Shown here piece after piece: positions 1-10,734 of a stretch of 64,000 bases of DNA. The stretch covers positions 62,001 to 126,000 of the forward strand of contig DASVQF010000022.1 of the NCBI GenBank assembly GCA_036389315.1. Direction: 5' to 3'. Origin of the DNA: DASQYE01 sp036389315 (lineage in GTDB: Bacteria > Acidobacteriota > Blastocatellia > Pyrinomonadales > Pyrinomonadaceae). The notes under the pieces are model-generated. The model saw only the letters and a program-made list of their open reading frames with translations. It was not told the origin of the DNA and did no database searches. Position 1 is the stretch's first letter. Each line of letters starts with the position of its first letter. Both the position numbers and the translations under genes were made by a program.

Positions 1-14
1 CTATGAATTGATTA

Positions 15-3000
15 GTTTCAATTCCACATTGGTTCGATTCAAGCTCTGCCCGACGAGCGCAACACGTATCCGCATACTGGTTTCAATTCCACATTGGTTC
101 GATTCAAGCGCCGTCCACCGTCTCCGCCCGCGTGCATAGTTCGTGTTTCAATTCCACATTGGTTCGATTCAAGCCGCTGCTCGCGCATTTGATCGTCAAC
201 GCGCTTAAAGCGTGTTTCAATTCCACATTGGTTCGATTCAAGCGCACGGACCGCGAGCCTTGGTGTGAGATTACAGTTGTTTCAATTCCACATTGGTTCG
301 ATTCAAGGTAGGCAGTGCGAAGGTTGAACAGAGCTTGAGCGTAGTTTCAATTCCACATTGGTTCGATTCAAGCCGTAATCAGTAGCACCAGCCAAGTCAA
401 TCAAACCTTGTTTCAATTCCACATTGGTTCGATTTAAGCTCTGATCTGCTGGACGAGTATCGCGGGGTCAATAACACGTTTCAATTCCACATTGGTTCGA
501 TTCAAGCTCCAGTTTTGCTTGACTCATTCCATTTACCTAATTAGGTTTCAATTCCACATTGGTTCGATTCAAGCACAGCACGAATCACACTAGGCAGCGA
601 AGCCCCCTGCTGTTTCAATTCCACATTGGTTCGATTCAAGCCTCGCGCACATCAAAAATTCTGCGCCTTTCCTTCAATTGTTTCAATTCCACATTGGTTC
701 GATTCAAGCAGTGTTAAGACTCATTTCATCTCCTTAATGAAGCCTCGTTTCAATTCCACATTGGTTCGATTCAAGCTCGCCATGTGGCAAAGATGCTCAT
801 TCGACGAATTGACTACGTTTCAATTCCACATTGGTTCGATTCAAGCTCCGCAGACGCTTTGGTCTCCATGCTGGAAAATGAGTAGTTTCAATTCCACATT
901 GGTTCGATTCAAGCAACCTGCCCCCCAACTTATTCAGAACAGCAGGAACGTGTTTCAATTCCACATTGGTTCGATTCAAGCACTGCGCGAGGAGAAAGAG
1001 ATGAACGACGTAGACTACGTTTCAATTCCACATTGGTTCGATTCAAGCCTTCCATGTGATACTCTGCCGCCGTCTTAGGATTAGTTTCAATTCCACATTG
1101 GTTCGATTCAAGCGTACTCTTCCAGCTTCTCAGAGGTGACACCACTTCTTGTTTCAATTCCACATTGGTTCGATTCAAGCGTAAAGATAACCGCCTATCG
1201 ACGGGGCGTTGCCAAGTTTCAATTCCACATTGGTTCGATTCAAGCTCCGCCTCTTTTCCAGACATCAGTTCGGGCTGACGCTGTTTCAATTCCACATTGG
1301 TTCGATTCAAGCCGTGGACAAACCCGCAATATGCGCCGCAAGCACTTCTGTTTCAATTCCACATTGGTTCGATTCAAGCTTCCAGATTGCGCGATGCGTG
1401 GCGGGATGATCCGAGGTTTCAATTCCACATTGGTTCGATTCAAGCGGCGGCAGTCAAATCCCTGCCGGGACGTAAGAGCGTGTGTTTCAATTCCACATTG
1501 GTTCGATTCAAGCACCATCTCGCCAGCGTGCGAGTGTTGCCGCTCCATCGTTTCAATTCCACATTGGTTCGATTCAAGCAATAAACCTACTCGTAGAAAA
1601 GCTTTTGTGCTATGATGTTTCAATTCCACATTGGTTCGATTCAAGCGCCCTCTTTTCCGCTCAGCCATAGAGCTGATTGCTTGTTTCAATTCCACATTGG
1701 TTCGATTCAAGCCTGCCAATTCAGCCCCGTAGGGCTTGAGATTGAGCGGTTTCAATTCCACATTGGTTCGATTCAAGCTTTTCGCCAGCGGGATCTGAAC
1801 GTCAAGAAACTCCGTTTCAATTCCACATTGGTTCGATTCAAGCTTTGAGGCGCACGGCAAGTTGCCACTGTTTATCATGTTTCAATTCCACATTGGTTCG
1901 ATTCAAGCAAGTCAGTTGAATTGTGACGTTTTTCATCGTCATTGTTTCAATTCCACATTGGTTCGATTCAAGCTCCGAACTTCGCGCCCCTTCCAGGTGC
2001 CGGATTTGTTTCAATTCCACATTGGTTCGATTCAAGCATCCACGCGCCTGCGGGAATCGTGCTCATCAGCTCTGTTTCAATTCCACATTGGTTCGATTCA
2101 AGCCGGCGCAGTGCCTCGGCTGGTACGTCCACGTAGGGCTTGTTTCAATTCCACATTGGTTCGATTCAAGCCCAGGGACGCAGCCTGGGACGCAGCCAGG
2201 GACGCAGCCGTTTCAATTCCACATTGGTTCGATTCAAGCACCTCTGACTTACTGACCAGCTTAGCGCGAGCATCTAAGTTTCAATTCCACATTGGTTCGA
2301 TTCAAGCTTTTCTTTCCCCCTGGGTTCTTCTTTTGAAATGAGACGTTTCAATTCCACATTGGTTCGATTCAAGCAAACGAAACCAGCTTCGGGATGATTC
2401 GCATTATCTTCGTTTCAATTCCACATTGGTTCGATTCAAGCGAAGAAGGCTACGTTCACCCACGCACTGAACGCGAGAGTTTCAATTCCACATTGGTTCG
2501 ATTCAAGCATGTTTCCGCAGTCGCACGGACATTCGCAGGGCTTAGTTTCAATTCCACATTGGTTCGATTCAAGCACAACATGACGGACGAGGATGCGAAG
2601 CGTTTCGACGTTTCAATTCCACATTGGTTCGATTCAAGCGCTTCTAGGTGAGACGGTCTGGCTCTTCGTCTGCACCGTTTCAATTCCACATTGGTTCGAT
2701 TCAAGCCCGAATCCGAGTTTGCCGATTGGCAGCTACAACGCCTGTTTCAATTCCACATTGGTTCGATTCAAGCCGTTAACACCAACCGCGGCCGAGCCGC
2801 ATCCGTACTAGTTTCAATTCCACATTGGTTCGATTCAAGCCCGAGTATCTCAATCTCATCACGCCTGTAAATCTCGTTTCAATTCCACATTGGTTCGATT
2901 CAAGCCTGACACCGCCATTACCAATAGGGAAGGCCGTCCAACGTTTCAATTCCACATTGGTTCGATTCAAGCAATTGATGATGCTTTCGAGTGTCTTGAT

Positions 3001-6000
3001 AAAGCAGGTTTCAATTCCACATTGGTTCGATTCAAGCGCGCATCGCCCGCGTCGTCAAGTCTAATTCCGATGTAGTTTCAATTCCACATTGGTTCGATTC
3101 AAGCGCGAGCAACGGCACGATCAGGGATGCAGCCGAGCCGAGTTTCAATTCCACATTGGTTCGATTCAAGCCATGTCGCGTTGATTACTCCAAGCTTGAA
3201 TCTCCCGAGTTTCAATTCCACATTGGTTCGATTCAAGCAACAGCGAGGGCCTCACCATCAAGGAATACATCGGGGTTTCAATTCCACATTGGTTCGATTC
3301 AAGCTGGCGGAGCTCTTGGCGGCGCGACCCTGCGCAGGCAAGTTTCAATTCCACATTGGTTCGATTCAAGCTGTTGTCGGAGGCGCGACCGTAAGACTAC
3401 CCGAAGGGAGTTTCAATTCCACATTGGTTCGATTCAAGCCGCCGCCGAGCATGAAGGGGCCAAGCTTCCTTTGCTGGTTTCAATTCCACATTGGTTCGAT
3501 TCAAGCAGAAGAATGTCGTAATAGATGGAGGAATACCAGCAGAGTTTCAATTCCACATTGGTTCGATTCAAGCTGGGCGGCGCTGGCTACGCCATCGCGG
3601 CCAAGGTCAGTTTCAATTCCACATTGGTTCGATTCAAGCGCCCCAAGTTCCGCTTACCGTTCCCGAAAGAATGAGGTTTCAATTCCACATTGGTTCGATT
3701 CAAGCGCACTGGCAGTCAGCTATGTGACTCGCAAGCCTCACCGTTTCAATTCCACATTGGTTCGATTCAAGCTCGTCCACGCGCGCGGCCGTCTTCTTCG
3801 AGCGAAGCTGGTTTCAATTCCACATTGGTTCGATTCAAGCCTGGCCTTCATTGTGACCCGGATCGCCGCACGCTAGTTTCAATTCCACATTGGTTCGATT
3901 CAAGCTCGCCTCTTCTTCGAGAATTTCAGCAAATTCGGATAGTGTTTCAATTCCACATTGGTTCGATTCAAGCGTTGGCGGCCACCATCATGCGCTCGGG
4001 CGTATAATGTTTCAATTCCACATTGGTTCGATTCAAGCGACCAGCTCCGGTTTGTGTGAAGATCGGTAGATCAAGTTTCAATTCCACATTGGTTCGATTC
4101 AAGCGCCGGAAATTATCGTGGCTGCCGCTGATGCTTTCTTGTTTCAATTCCACATTGGTTCGATTCAAGCCCGCCGCTACAACGTCGTGACGAAGAAGGG
4201 CGAGGATAGCGTTTCAATTCCACATTGGTTCGATTCAAGCTACGTCAACTCCCACCTGTGGAGGAATACCGAGATAGTTTCAATTCCACATTGGTTCGAT
4301 TCAAGCCGGTTCCTGACACAATCGCCATGCCCAAACTGTCCAGTTTCAATTCCACATTGGTTCGATTCAAGCATTGACCAAACAAAATCGGTACTATAGT
4401 GGTAAAAGTTTCAATTCCACATTGGTTCGATTCAAGCCAGCGGCATCGCAAGCCCCCCGTTCGATCCCGAATCTCGTTTCAATTCCACATTGGTTCGATT
4501 CAAGCAACACAAACGGGAAAGAAGTGTATCCACAGGGGCATGTTTCAATTCCACATTGGTTCGATTCAAGCCTACAGAGACGCACACGGCCGGCCCTTCG
4601 ATCATCCGTTTCAATTCCACATTGGTTCGATTCAAGCGAAGTGCGCCGCTCCATGACGGTCTTATTCAGCCAAGTTTCAATTCCACATTGGTTCGATTCA
4701 AGCGTTTGAGCGAGACGAGTACGGATAAGGGCGAGACGAGTTTCAATTCCACATTGGTTCGATTCAAGCACAATCGCGCTCGCGGGCAGCACGGCATTAT
4801 GAAGAGTTTCAATTCCACATTGGTTCGATTCAAGCCCGTTCGAGGGCGGTGTGGTGATGAACTGCGTGCCCGTTTCAATTCCACATTGGTTCGATTCAAG
4901 CTCTGGCAAGCACACGGCGCGCAGATCAGCGGCATTGTTCGGTTTCAATTCCACATTGGTTCGATTCAAGCCATGCGCGCCGCTGGTGCTCGCCCGGCGG
5001 GAATGTGTTTCAATTCCACATTGGTTCGATTCAAGCTCGCCATCAGCGCCGTAGTCATGCTACGGCATGAAGGGGTTTCAATTCCACATTGGTTCGATTC
5101 AAGCCCCCCCGAATCGTCCAGATCGGGGCGACAAACAACCGTTTCAATTCCACATTGGTTCGATTCAAGCGAAAGAGGGAGCCAGCGAAGTCGAGAAGTT
5201 TGATTTGGTTTCAATTCCACATTGGTTCGATTCAAGCATCGAGCACAGAACGCACAGGCCTGTGCTCTTTTCTTGTTTCAATTCCACATTGGTTCGATTC
5301 AAGCTGATATGCATTCTTGGTCTTAGCCCAATCATGGCCGTTTCAATTCCACATTGGTTCGATTCAAGCAAGGGAAAAGAGCGCGACATTATCGCCTTCA
5401 CTCAGGAGTTTCAATTCCACATTGGTTCGATTCAAGCGCCGATAATATAATCCAGCGCAAAGTCTATATCCTTTCGGTTTCAATTCCACATTGGTTCGAT
5501 TCAAGCCTGAATGCTTCCCGTCCGTAAAGTCTCTTGTAAACCAGTTTCAATTCCACATTGGTTCGATTCAAGCGTCTTTGAAGTCAAGACGGACAAAGAA
5601 TCAAGACAGGTTTCAATTCCACATTGGTTCGATTCAAGGCCGGGGGGCTGGCTAATTTCCTCGGCATGGCTGGGTTTCAATTCCACATTGGTTCGATTCA
5701 AGCGGCGAACGGAGCGGCGGTGTCATCCTGGACGGATTTATCGTTTCAATTCCACATTGGTTCGATTCAAGCCGCCATCAGCGCCGTAGTCATGCTACGG
5801 CATGAAGGGGTTTCAATTCCACATTGGTTCGATTCAAGAACTCGAAAGCGCCTAATACTCGTCGCCTGTCTCAAGTTTCAATTCCACATTGGTTCGATTC
5901 AAGCGATGCTCATACTTCGACTCGGCGGTTTAGGGCTGAAAGGTTTCAATTCCACATTGGTTCGATTCAAGCATAAGTGACCGGTTATAAGCCGTCTCGG

Positions 6001-7917
6001 CCAGTAAATAGTTTCAATTCCACATTGGTTCGATTCAAGCGTAAACATTCTCTTGACGAAAGGAAAGACTTAACCAGTTTCAATTCCACATTGGTTCGAT
6101 TCAAGCGCGCGGCAAGGAAAAGCGATACGCCCCGTCTACAACCCTCGTTTCAATTCCACATTGGTTCGATTCAAGCCTGCCAGGCACACGCCTTGCGGCA
6201 GAGCGGGCAAAGTAGTTTCAATTCCACATTGGTTCGATTCAAGCGTTCAACGGGGCTTTCACGGAAGTAGGAGACATGGCAGTTTCAATTCCACATTGGT
6301 TCGATTCAAGCAATAAAAAGCTGCCGCAGAAGTACAAGGACATCTTCGTTTCAATTCCACATTGGTTCGATTCAAGCTCTCCAGAGGCCATCGGTCTGGT
6401 GATCACATCGCCTGTTTCAATTCCACATTGGTTCGATTCAAGCCTTTTACCGTCGCCCGGTAAGCAGCCGATGTGAGGAAGTTTCAATTCCACATTGGTT
6501 CGATTCAAGCCGGCGAGCGCGGATCGGAGCAACTGCTCGACATCCTGTTTCAATTCCACATTGGTTCGATTCAAGCTGGCTACTGACATGCCGGGCGTCG
6601 GTGTTCCTATGCCGGTTTCAATTCCACATTGGTTCGATTCAAGCAGCTCCACTGCGCGCGGGTCTGTGATTTCAGGTGCTTGTTTCAATTCCACATTGGT
6701 TCGATTCAAGCTTCCGCCTCGCTTTCTTGCGACATCAGGCTTACGACTGTTTCAATTCCACATTGGTTCGATTCAAGCAGCACGGAAGGCAAAAAGGCGT
6801 GTGGCTCTCGGTTGCGTTTCAATTCCAGATTGGTTCGATTCAAGCAAGAAGTACTCGACCGTCCGGCCCTTAATCTCCATCGTTTCAATTCCACATTGGT
6901 TCGATTCAAGCCTGGACGGTGGACGTGCCAGTGACCGGCGCGATCTAGTTTCAATTCCACATTGGTTCGATTCAAGCGCGTGCCAACGCCTCCGTACTCG
7001 CCGAGGTGAATATCGTTTCAATTCCACATTGGTTCGATTCAAGCCATGACCAGGCCAGCCGCCCTCATGCGCTCGATGAATGTTTCAATTCCACATTGGT
7101 TCGATTCAAGCTTCTCCGGTGCTTTGTTAATAATCAAAGCTTTCAATTCGTTTCAATTCCACATTGGTTCGATTCAAGCCAGACTTGATTCGATCAATTG
7201 CCACGTCGAAAAGTTGTTTCAATTCCACATTGGTTCGATTCAAGCTTCGATCTGTGACGCCTTCGGGCTCAGTCCTGTGTGGTTTCAATTCCACATTGGT
7301 TCGATTCAAGCTTTCGCCAGCCTACGCCTTCTATCACGTTGAATGCTTTGTTTCAATTCCACATTGGTTCGATTCAAGCTCACCAGCAATCAACCTTTAG
7401 CCCGACAAGGCAATGGGGTTTCAATTCCACACTGGTTCGATTCAAGCGTAGAACGGCAGCTAAGGAGGAAAGTATATGGAAAAGTTTCAATTCCACATTG
7501 GTTCGATTCAAGCAGGGTGTTCGCCGATGTCACCTTTTGACGTCACCTTTGTTTCAATTCCACATTGGTTCGATTCAAGCGAGAGATGGGCTGTCCGAAC
7601 GATAGTGAGGATAAAGAGTTTCAATTCCACATTGGTTCGATTCAAGCATCTTTTACCGCACAGCTCAGATGTGGGTTGAAAAGACCGTTTCAATTCCACA
7701 TTGGTTCGATTCAAGCATTGCTCCTTATGCTGTGCATGTCTTAAGCCTCACAGGTTTCAATTCCACATTGGTTCGATTCAAGCTTTCTATCAGGAAGAGG
7801 TGGTTATTTCGCCAGCCTAGTTTCAATTCCACATTGGTTCGATTCAAGCGGTGAGCAGGGCTGGGAACTTGTTGCGGTTCAGTCAACGTTTCAATTCCAC
7901 ATTGGTTCGATTCAAGC
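15..7917 (-). CRISPR. Type I-B CRISPR array, 119 repeats, open at left edge
   Basis: A 30-bp repeat recurs every 64-69 bp. On the plus strand it begins GTTTCAATTCCAC and ends GGTTCGATTCAAGC. I counted 119 copies, with starts from 15 to 7888, and spacers of roughly 34-39 nt. Read on the minus strand the repeat ends ATTGAAAC, the classic 8-nt crRNA 5' handle of type I-B, so the array is transcribed right to left from the leader beside cas2. The newest spacers are therefore at the right. Nearly all repeats are identical. Variants are at 279 (last base G), 410 (one C to T), 5610 (last base G), 5810 (last base A), 6816 (CAGATT) and 7418 (CACTGG). One spacer is present twice (5037-5074 and 5773-5809). 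Every open reading frame inside the array is a repeat artefact. Confidence 0.99.
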
Positions 7918-8166
7918 CCCGATAAAAGCGGTAAAGATCGGCATTTTTCTCGGCAATTCACTGTCTTGTGATAAAGAATTTACCGGTCGGAGTCGTCGCG
8001 CGGCAATAGTGTTGAAAACGTGATGGGTTGACGACGGCTTGTATCTGAACTAGATGCTTGGTTTATCTGTGTTCTTCTTGTTCGATTCATTGAATTAAGG
8101 GCTCGGGTCACTGTGGGTAGAAGGAGGCCGACGACCCGTGTCAGACCATCTCTTCCGGTAAATCAT
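7918..8166 (-). promoter_or_regulatory. CRISPR leader between cas2 and the array
   Basis: This 249-bp non-coding stretch separates the last array repeat from the end of cas2. It lies upstream of the array in the transcribed direction, where the leader and array promoter are expected. It contains a repeat-like stretch, TTGTTCGATTCA at 8078-8089, which matches the inner part of the repeat with one G missing. A loose inverted pair, CGGGTC (8104-8109) and GACCCG (8133-8138), is also present. I could not pick a confident -10/-35 pair. Confidence 0.75.
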
Positions 8167-8430
8167 TCATACTAAATTACTAATCTCGCTGCGTTGGTGG
8201 CCCATCGTCTCTCTTGTGAGCCACCGCTGGTCGCGAGCAGTGTAAATCAAAACGGAGTCTGTTTCGTCGTTAAGAATTCGCCGTAAGCCTGCCTTCACCG
8301 TTTCGATTTGCGCCTCAGTCAGTTCACCCTCAAAGACGGAGTTCTGTACCCAGTGCATGTGGCGCTTCAAAAACTTGTGTACTTTAGTGACCCTTTTCAC
8401 TTCAACATCGTAAACGAGCAGAACATACAT
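8167..8430 (-). CDS. cas2: Cas2, spacer-acquisition endonuclease-fold protein
   Basis: An 87-residue protein opening MYVLLVYDVEVKRVTKV, the first beta strand of Cas2 with the conserved aspartate (D8) of the ferredoxin-like fold. Length is normal for the family. Cas2 dimers bridge two Cas1 dimers in the spacer-integration complex. It is the last gene of the cas operon and is followed directly by the leader. It sits 24 bp after the cas1 stop with a GGAG-like ribosome site upstream, so it is probably co-transcribed with cas4-cas1. GC content matches cas1 and cas4 and is higher than in cas3-cas8. Confidence 0.97.
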   Translation of the reverse strand: MYVLLVYDVEVKRVTKVHKFLKRHMHWVQNSVFEGELTEAQIETVKAGLRRILNDETDSVLIYTARDQRWLTRETMGHQRSEISNLV

Positions 8431-8454
8431 GAGTCCATCTCCGGCCCTTTATTT

Positions 8455-9657
8455 TCACCACCAAGCGCGGAAGCCGACGTATGGCTCGACATTCGTCAGA
8501 TGCTTGACGAGCTTGTAACACTCCAGTCTCATCAACCTTTCGTAGCTCACCTTGCGCCGCAGTCGCCGGTGCTCGATGGTCTTTTGCAGCCGTGCGTCCC
8601 ATTCCTTGAGAACCGTCTTACGACCACGCTCATTAAGGTAGCAGCAGTTCAAATCCTGCGCGAAATCGCGCTCGCCCAATTGCCTATTATTGAGCAGCTT
8701 GAAGATCAATCGGTCGGCTAAGATCGGCTTGAACACCTCTGCCAGATCGAGCGCGAGCGAGAAACGGCGCGCTCCCGGCTCGTGCAGGAAGCTGATCGTC
8801 GGGTCGAGCTGGGTGCGGTAGAGTTGCGTGAGCGCGGCACTGTAAACCAGCCCGTTCGTGAATGAGATAAGCGCGTTGACGAGGTTGTCAGGCGGACGCC
8901 GCACGCGCTTGGTGAATTCCACGTCAGAGCGCAAGATGCGCGCGAAGCCCTGGTAATAGGCGGCGCGGGCTCGCCCCTCGCACCCCATCAGCTCATCAAT
9001 AGTGTTAACCGCTTCAAGGCGCAGCATCTCTGCCTGTACGCTCTCCGTCTGCTCCTGCAACTCGACGCCGCGCGTGCCGTAGTAGCGCAGGTTACGCAGG
9101 ATGTTGTGCATCGCCGCATGCACAAACTCGCGCGCGATCTTCAAACGCAAGCGACGATTAGCGTAGTGGCGCACCTGCCTGACCACCAGGTAGCCCGCGT
9201 GCAGGTACTCGCGCGGGTAGAAGGAGCCTGCGTAGAAGCCGTAGTAGTTAAAGAAGTGCGCGGGCACTTTGTGCTGCGCGAGAAAGTTGAGCACGCGGGC
9301 ATTCAGGTCAAGCTCGCTAAAGACCCACACTGCGTCAACATCTTCAACCGGAATCGTGCGCTTTTCGCTCACCCTTACCGGAGCCGCCACCCGCTCCGCC
9401 ACAGCATCTTCTTCTTCTTTGGCAAGCTGCTCTGCCTGGACTAAGGCTGCTTCATGCTCCAAAGCTAGATCGCCCATCATATCCTTCAACTCGCCGATCT
9501 GAGCTTCAGCGATGAGGGAATCGGCTTCGTCCGTGTCAATCGTCTGTGTCTCTGCCTGCGCATCCGTCTGCGTGCCTTCCGCCGACGGCTCGAAGTAAAG
9601 CGTATTGTCCTTGCGCCGCAGTCGCCCCGCACGTGTGAGATAATAATGGCGCGCCAT
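8455..9657 (-). CDS. cas1: Cas1 integrase with internal acidic insertion
   Basis: A 400-residue Cas1, the metal-dependent DNA integrase that inserts new spacers. The start MARHYYLTRAGRLRRKDNTL and the block from about residue 99 (KRTIPVEDVDAVWVFSELDLN region) are normal Cas1b N-domain strands. The C domain carries the conserved Glu in the MGCEGRARAAYYQ motif, the His in ISFLHEPGARRFSL and the acidic DLAEVFKPILADR motif, so the active site looks intact. Residues about 24-97 are an extra segment rich in Glu, Asp, Ala and Gln, predicted helical, splitting the N-terminal beta sandwich. It accounts for the excess over the usual length of about 330. The start is supported by an AGGTGA-like site upstream. 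Confidence 0.96.
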   Translation of the reverse strand: MARHYYLTRAGRLRRKDNTLYFEPSAEGTQTDAQAETQTIDTDEADSLIAEAQIGELKDMMGDLALEHEAALVQAEQLAKEEEDAVAERVAAPVRVSEKRTIPVEDVDAVWVFSELDLNARVLNFLAQHKVPAHFFNYYGFYAGSFYPREYLHAGYLVVRQVRHYANRRLRLKIAREFVHAAMHNILRNLRYYGTRGVELQEQTESVQAEMLRLEAVNTIDELMGCEGRARAAYYQGFARILRSDVEFTKRVRRPPDNLVNALISFTNGLVYSAALTQLYRTQLDPTISFLHEPGARRFSLALDLAEVFKPILADRLIFKLLNNRQLGERDFAQDLNCCYLNERGRKTVLKEWDARLQKTIEHRRLRRKVSYERLMRLECYKLVKHLTNVEPYVGFRAWW

Positions 9658-9741
9658 CAGTCACCTATCCTTATTTCGTCGTTCCGGTAATTCATAAGTG
9701 CAAACTCTCAATAGTCGGGTTGCACTGGCCGTAAAGCTCTA

Positions 9742-10254
9742 TTACCCCCAGCACAGCTCCGCATAACTGCATGACCGGCAAATCTTCATCCACTCCACTT
9801 CCGGCGCGCTTCGTGCATTGACGATCCGCTTCATCTCTACAAGCGCCTGCTCGACCTCACGCTCAAGCTCCGGGGTCAGCTCCACTACTTTCGTCTCGCG
9901 CAGCTTCGGATAATCAATCTGCCCACGCAAGCCTTCGACGCCTTTCAATTTCAGGTAATAAAGGTAATAGAGAAGCTGCATCTCATGCGCCCGCTCCATC
10001 TTGTCCGTCAGCTTCACCTCGTGAATGATGCCGTCCTCGCGCCAGTCCAACACAATCCGGTCATCAATATTCAGCTCCTTGCGCCGCCGCGCATAACTCT
10101 CCTCATGCACCAGCTTTCCCATCCTTACACGGTCATGCTCCTGCTCCATCTGCACCCCATGCGCAAACCACCACAGCTTCTTCGGACAGATAAAGTAGTA
10201 GCCGACTTCCGTGCCGGTGAATGTAGGCAGTTCAGGCAGGCTCGAAGCGCTCAC
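9742..10254 (-). CDS. cas4: Cas4 RecB-family exonuclease
   Basis: A 170-residue Cas4. It shows an N-terminal cysteine (FICPKKLWW), the RecB-type catalytic segment ending HEVKLTDKMERAHEMQ, and the C-terminal cysteine cluster CRSCSYAELC. Together these four cysteines hold the iron-sulfur cluster. Cas4 trims prespacers and selects the PAM together with Cas1-Cas2. The GTG start at 10252-10254 is preceded by CAGGAG, which lies inside the last codons of the upstream PIN toxin gene (stop at 10258). Cas4 translation is therefore probably coupled to the toxin. Base composition groups it with cas1 and cas2. Confidence 0.96.
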   Translation of the reverse strand: MSASSLPELPTFTGTEVGYYFICPKKLWWFAHGVQMEQEHDRVRMGKLVHEESYARRRKELNIDDRIVLDWREDGIIHEVKLTDKMERAHEMQLLYYLYYLKLKGVEGLRGQIDYPKLRETKVVELTPELEREVEQALVEMKRIVNARSAPEVEWMKICRSCSYAELCWG

Positions 10255-10257
10255 AAT

Positions 10258-10734
10258 CTACTCCTGTTCGCGGCGCACATGGCGCGCAAGCATCTCTTCT
10301 ATAACGACTGCGGAGACGCGGAAGCTGGTCTTTTGCAACTGCTCCATAGCTACAGGCAAATCGAGCAATCCTTGCGCGGCGGCTGCTTCGAGAACCCCCA
10401 GCGTACCGATAACCGCCAACCCGCGCATACGCACCATCTCCCTTCCCCTGCGCTCGTCCAACAACACCAGATCAGCCTTTAGGCGCTCGGCCAGAGTAAT
10501 AGCCTCTTGTTCTCCGGGATCGAGCTTCAAGGTTGAGTCGGGGACTTCACTAATCTCTACCCATCCGGGTAAATTCGCCACCCACTCTTGAACCGGCACG
10601 GGCGCGCCGCCCGACTGTAGCTCGCTCCATACCGCCTGCGGAACCAAGACCCGCCCGTATAATCTTTCAAGAACTTCCGCCTGCCCAATCAGGATCAGGT
10701 AGTTGAGCGGCGATGTGTCCGAGACGACGATCAT
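10258..10734 (-). CDS. PIN-domain toxin, DUF3368 family
   Basis: A 158-residue protein opening MIVVSDTSPLNYLILIG, the first acidic strand of PIN ribonucleases of the DUF3368 group. A second acidic patch is seen in LDPGEQEAITLAERL and a third in DLVLLDERRGREMVRMRG. Known members are toxins that cleave RNA. The start ATG overlaps the antitoxin stop by 4 nt (ATGA), which is typical of translational coupling. The gene lies inside the cas operon, and its 3' end carries the ribosome site for cas4. All the acidic motifs remain, so it is probably active. RNase activity is inferred from the family. Confidence 0.88.
   Translation of the reverse strand: MIVVSDTSPLNYLILIGQAEVLERLYGRVLVPQAVWSELQSGGAPVPVQEWVANLPGWVEISEVPDSTLKLDPGEQEAITLAERLKADLVLLDERRGREMVRMRGLAVIGTLGVLEAAAAQGLLDLPVAMEQLQKTSFRVSAVVIEEMLARHVRREQE

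Noticed and set aside
626..7961. Dozens of open reading frames encoding repeated SIPHWFDSS, FNSTLVRFK, FQFHIGSIQA, LNRTNVELK or LESNQCGIET peptides
   Set aside because: These are the CRISPR repeat read in its three frames on either strand; none has a ribosome site or a non-repeat core.
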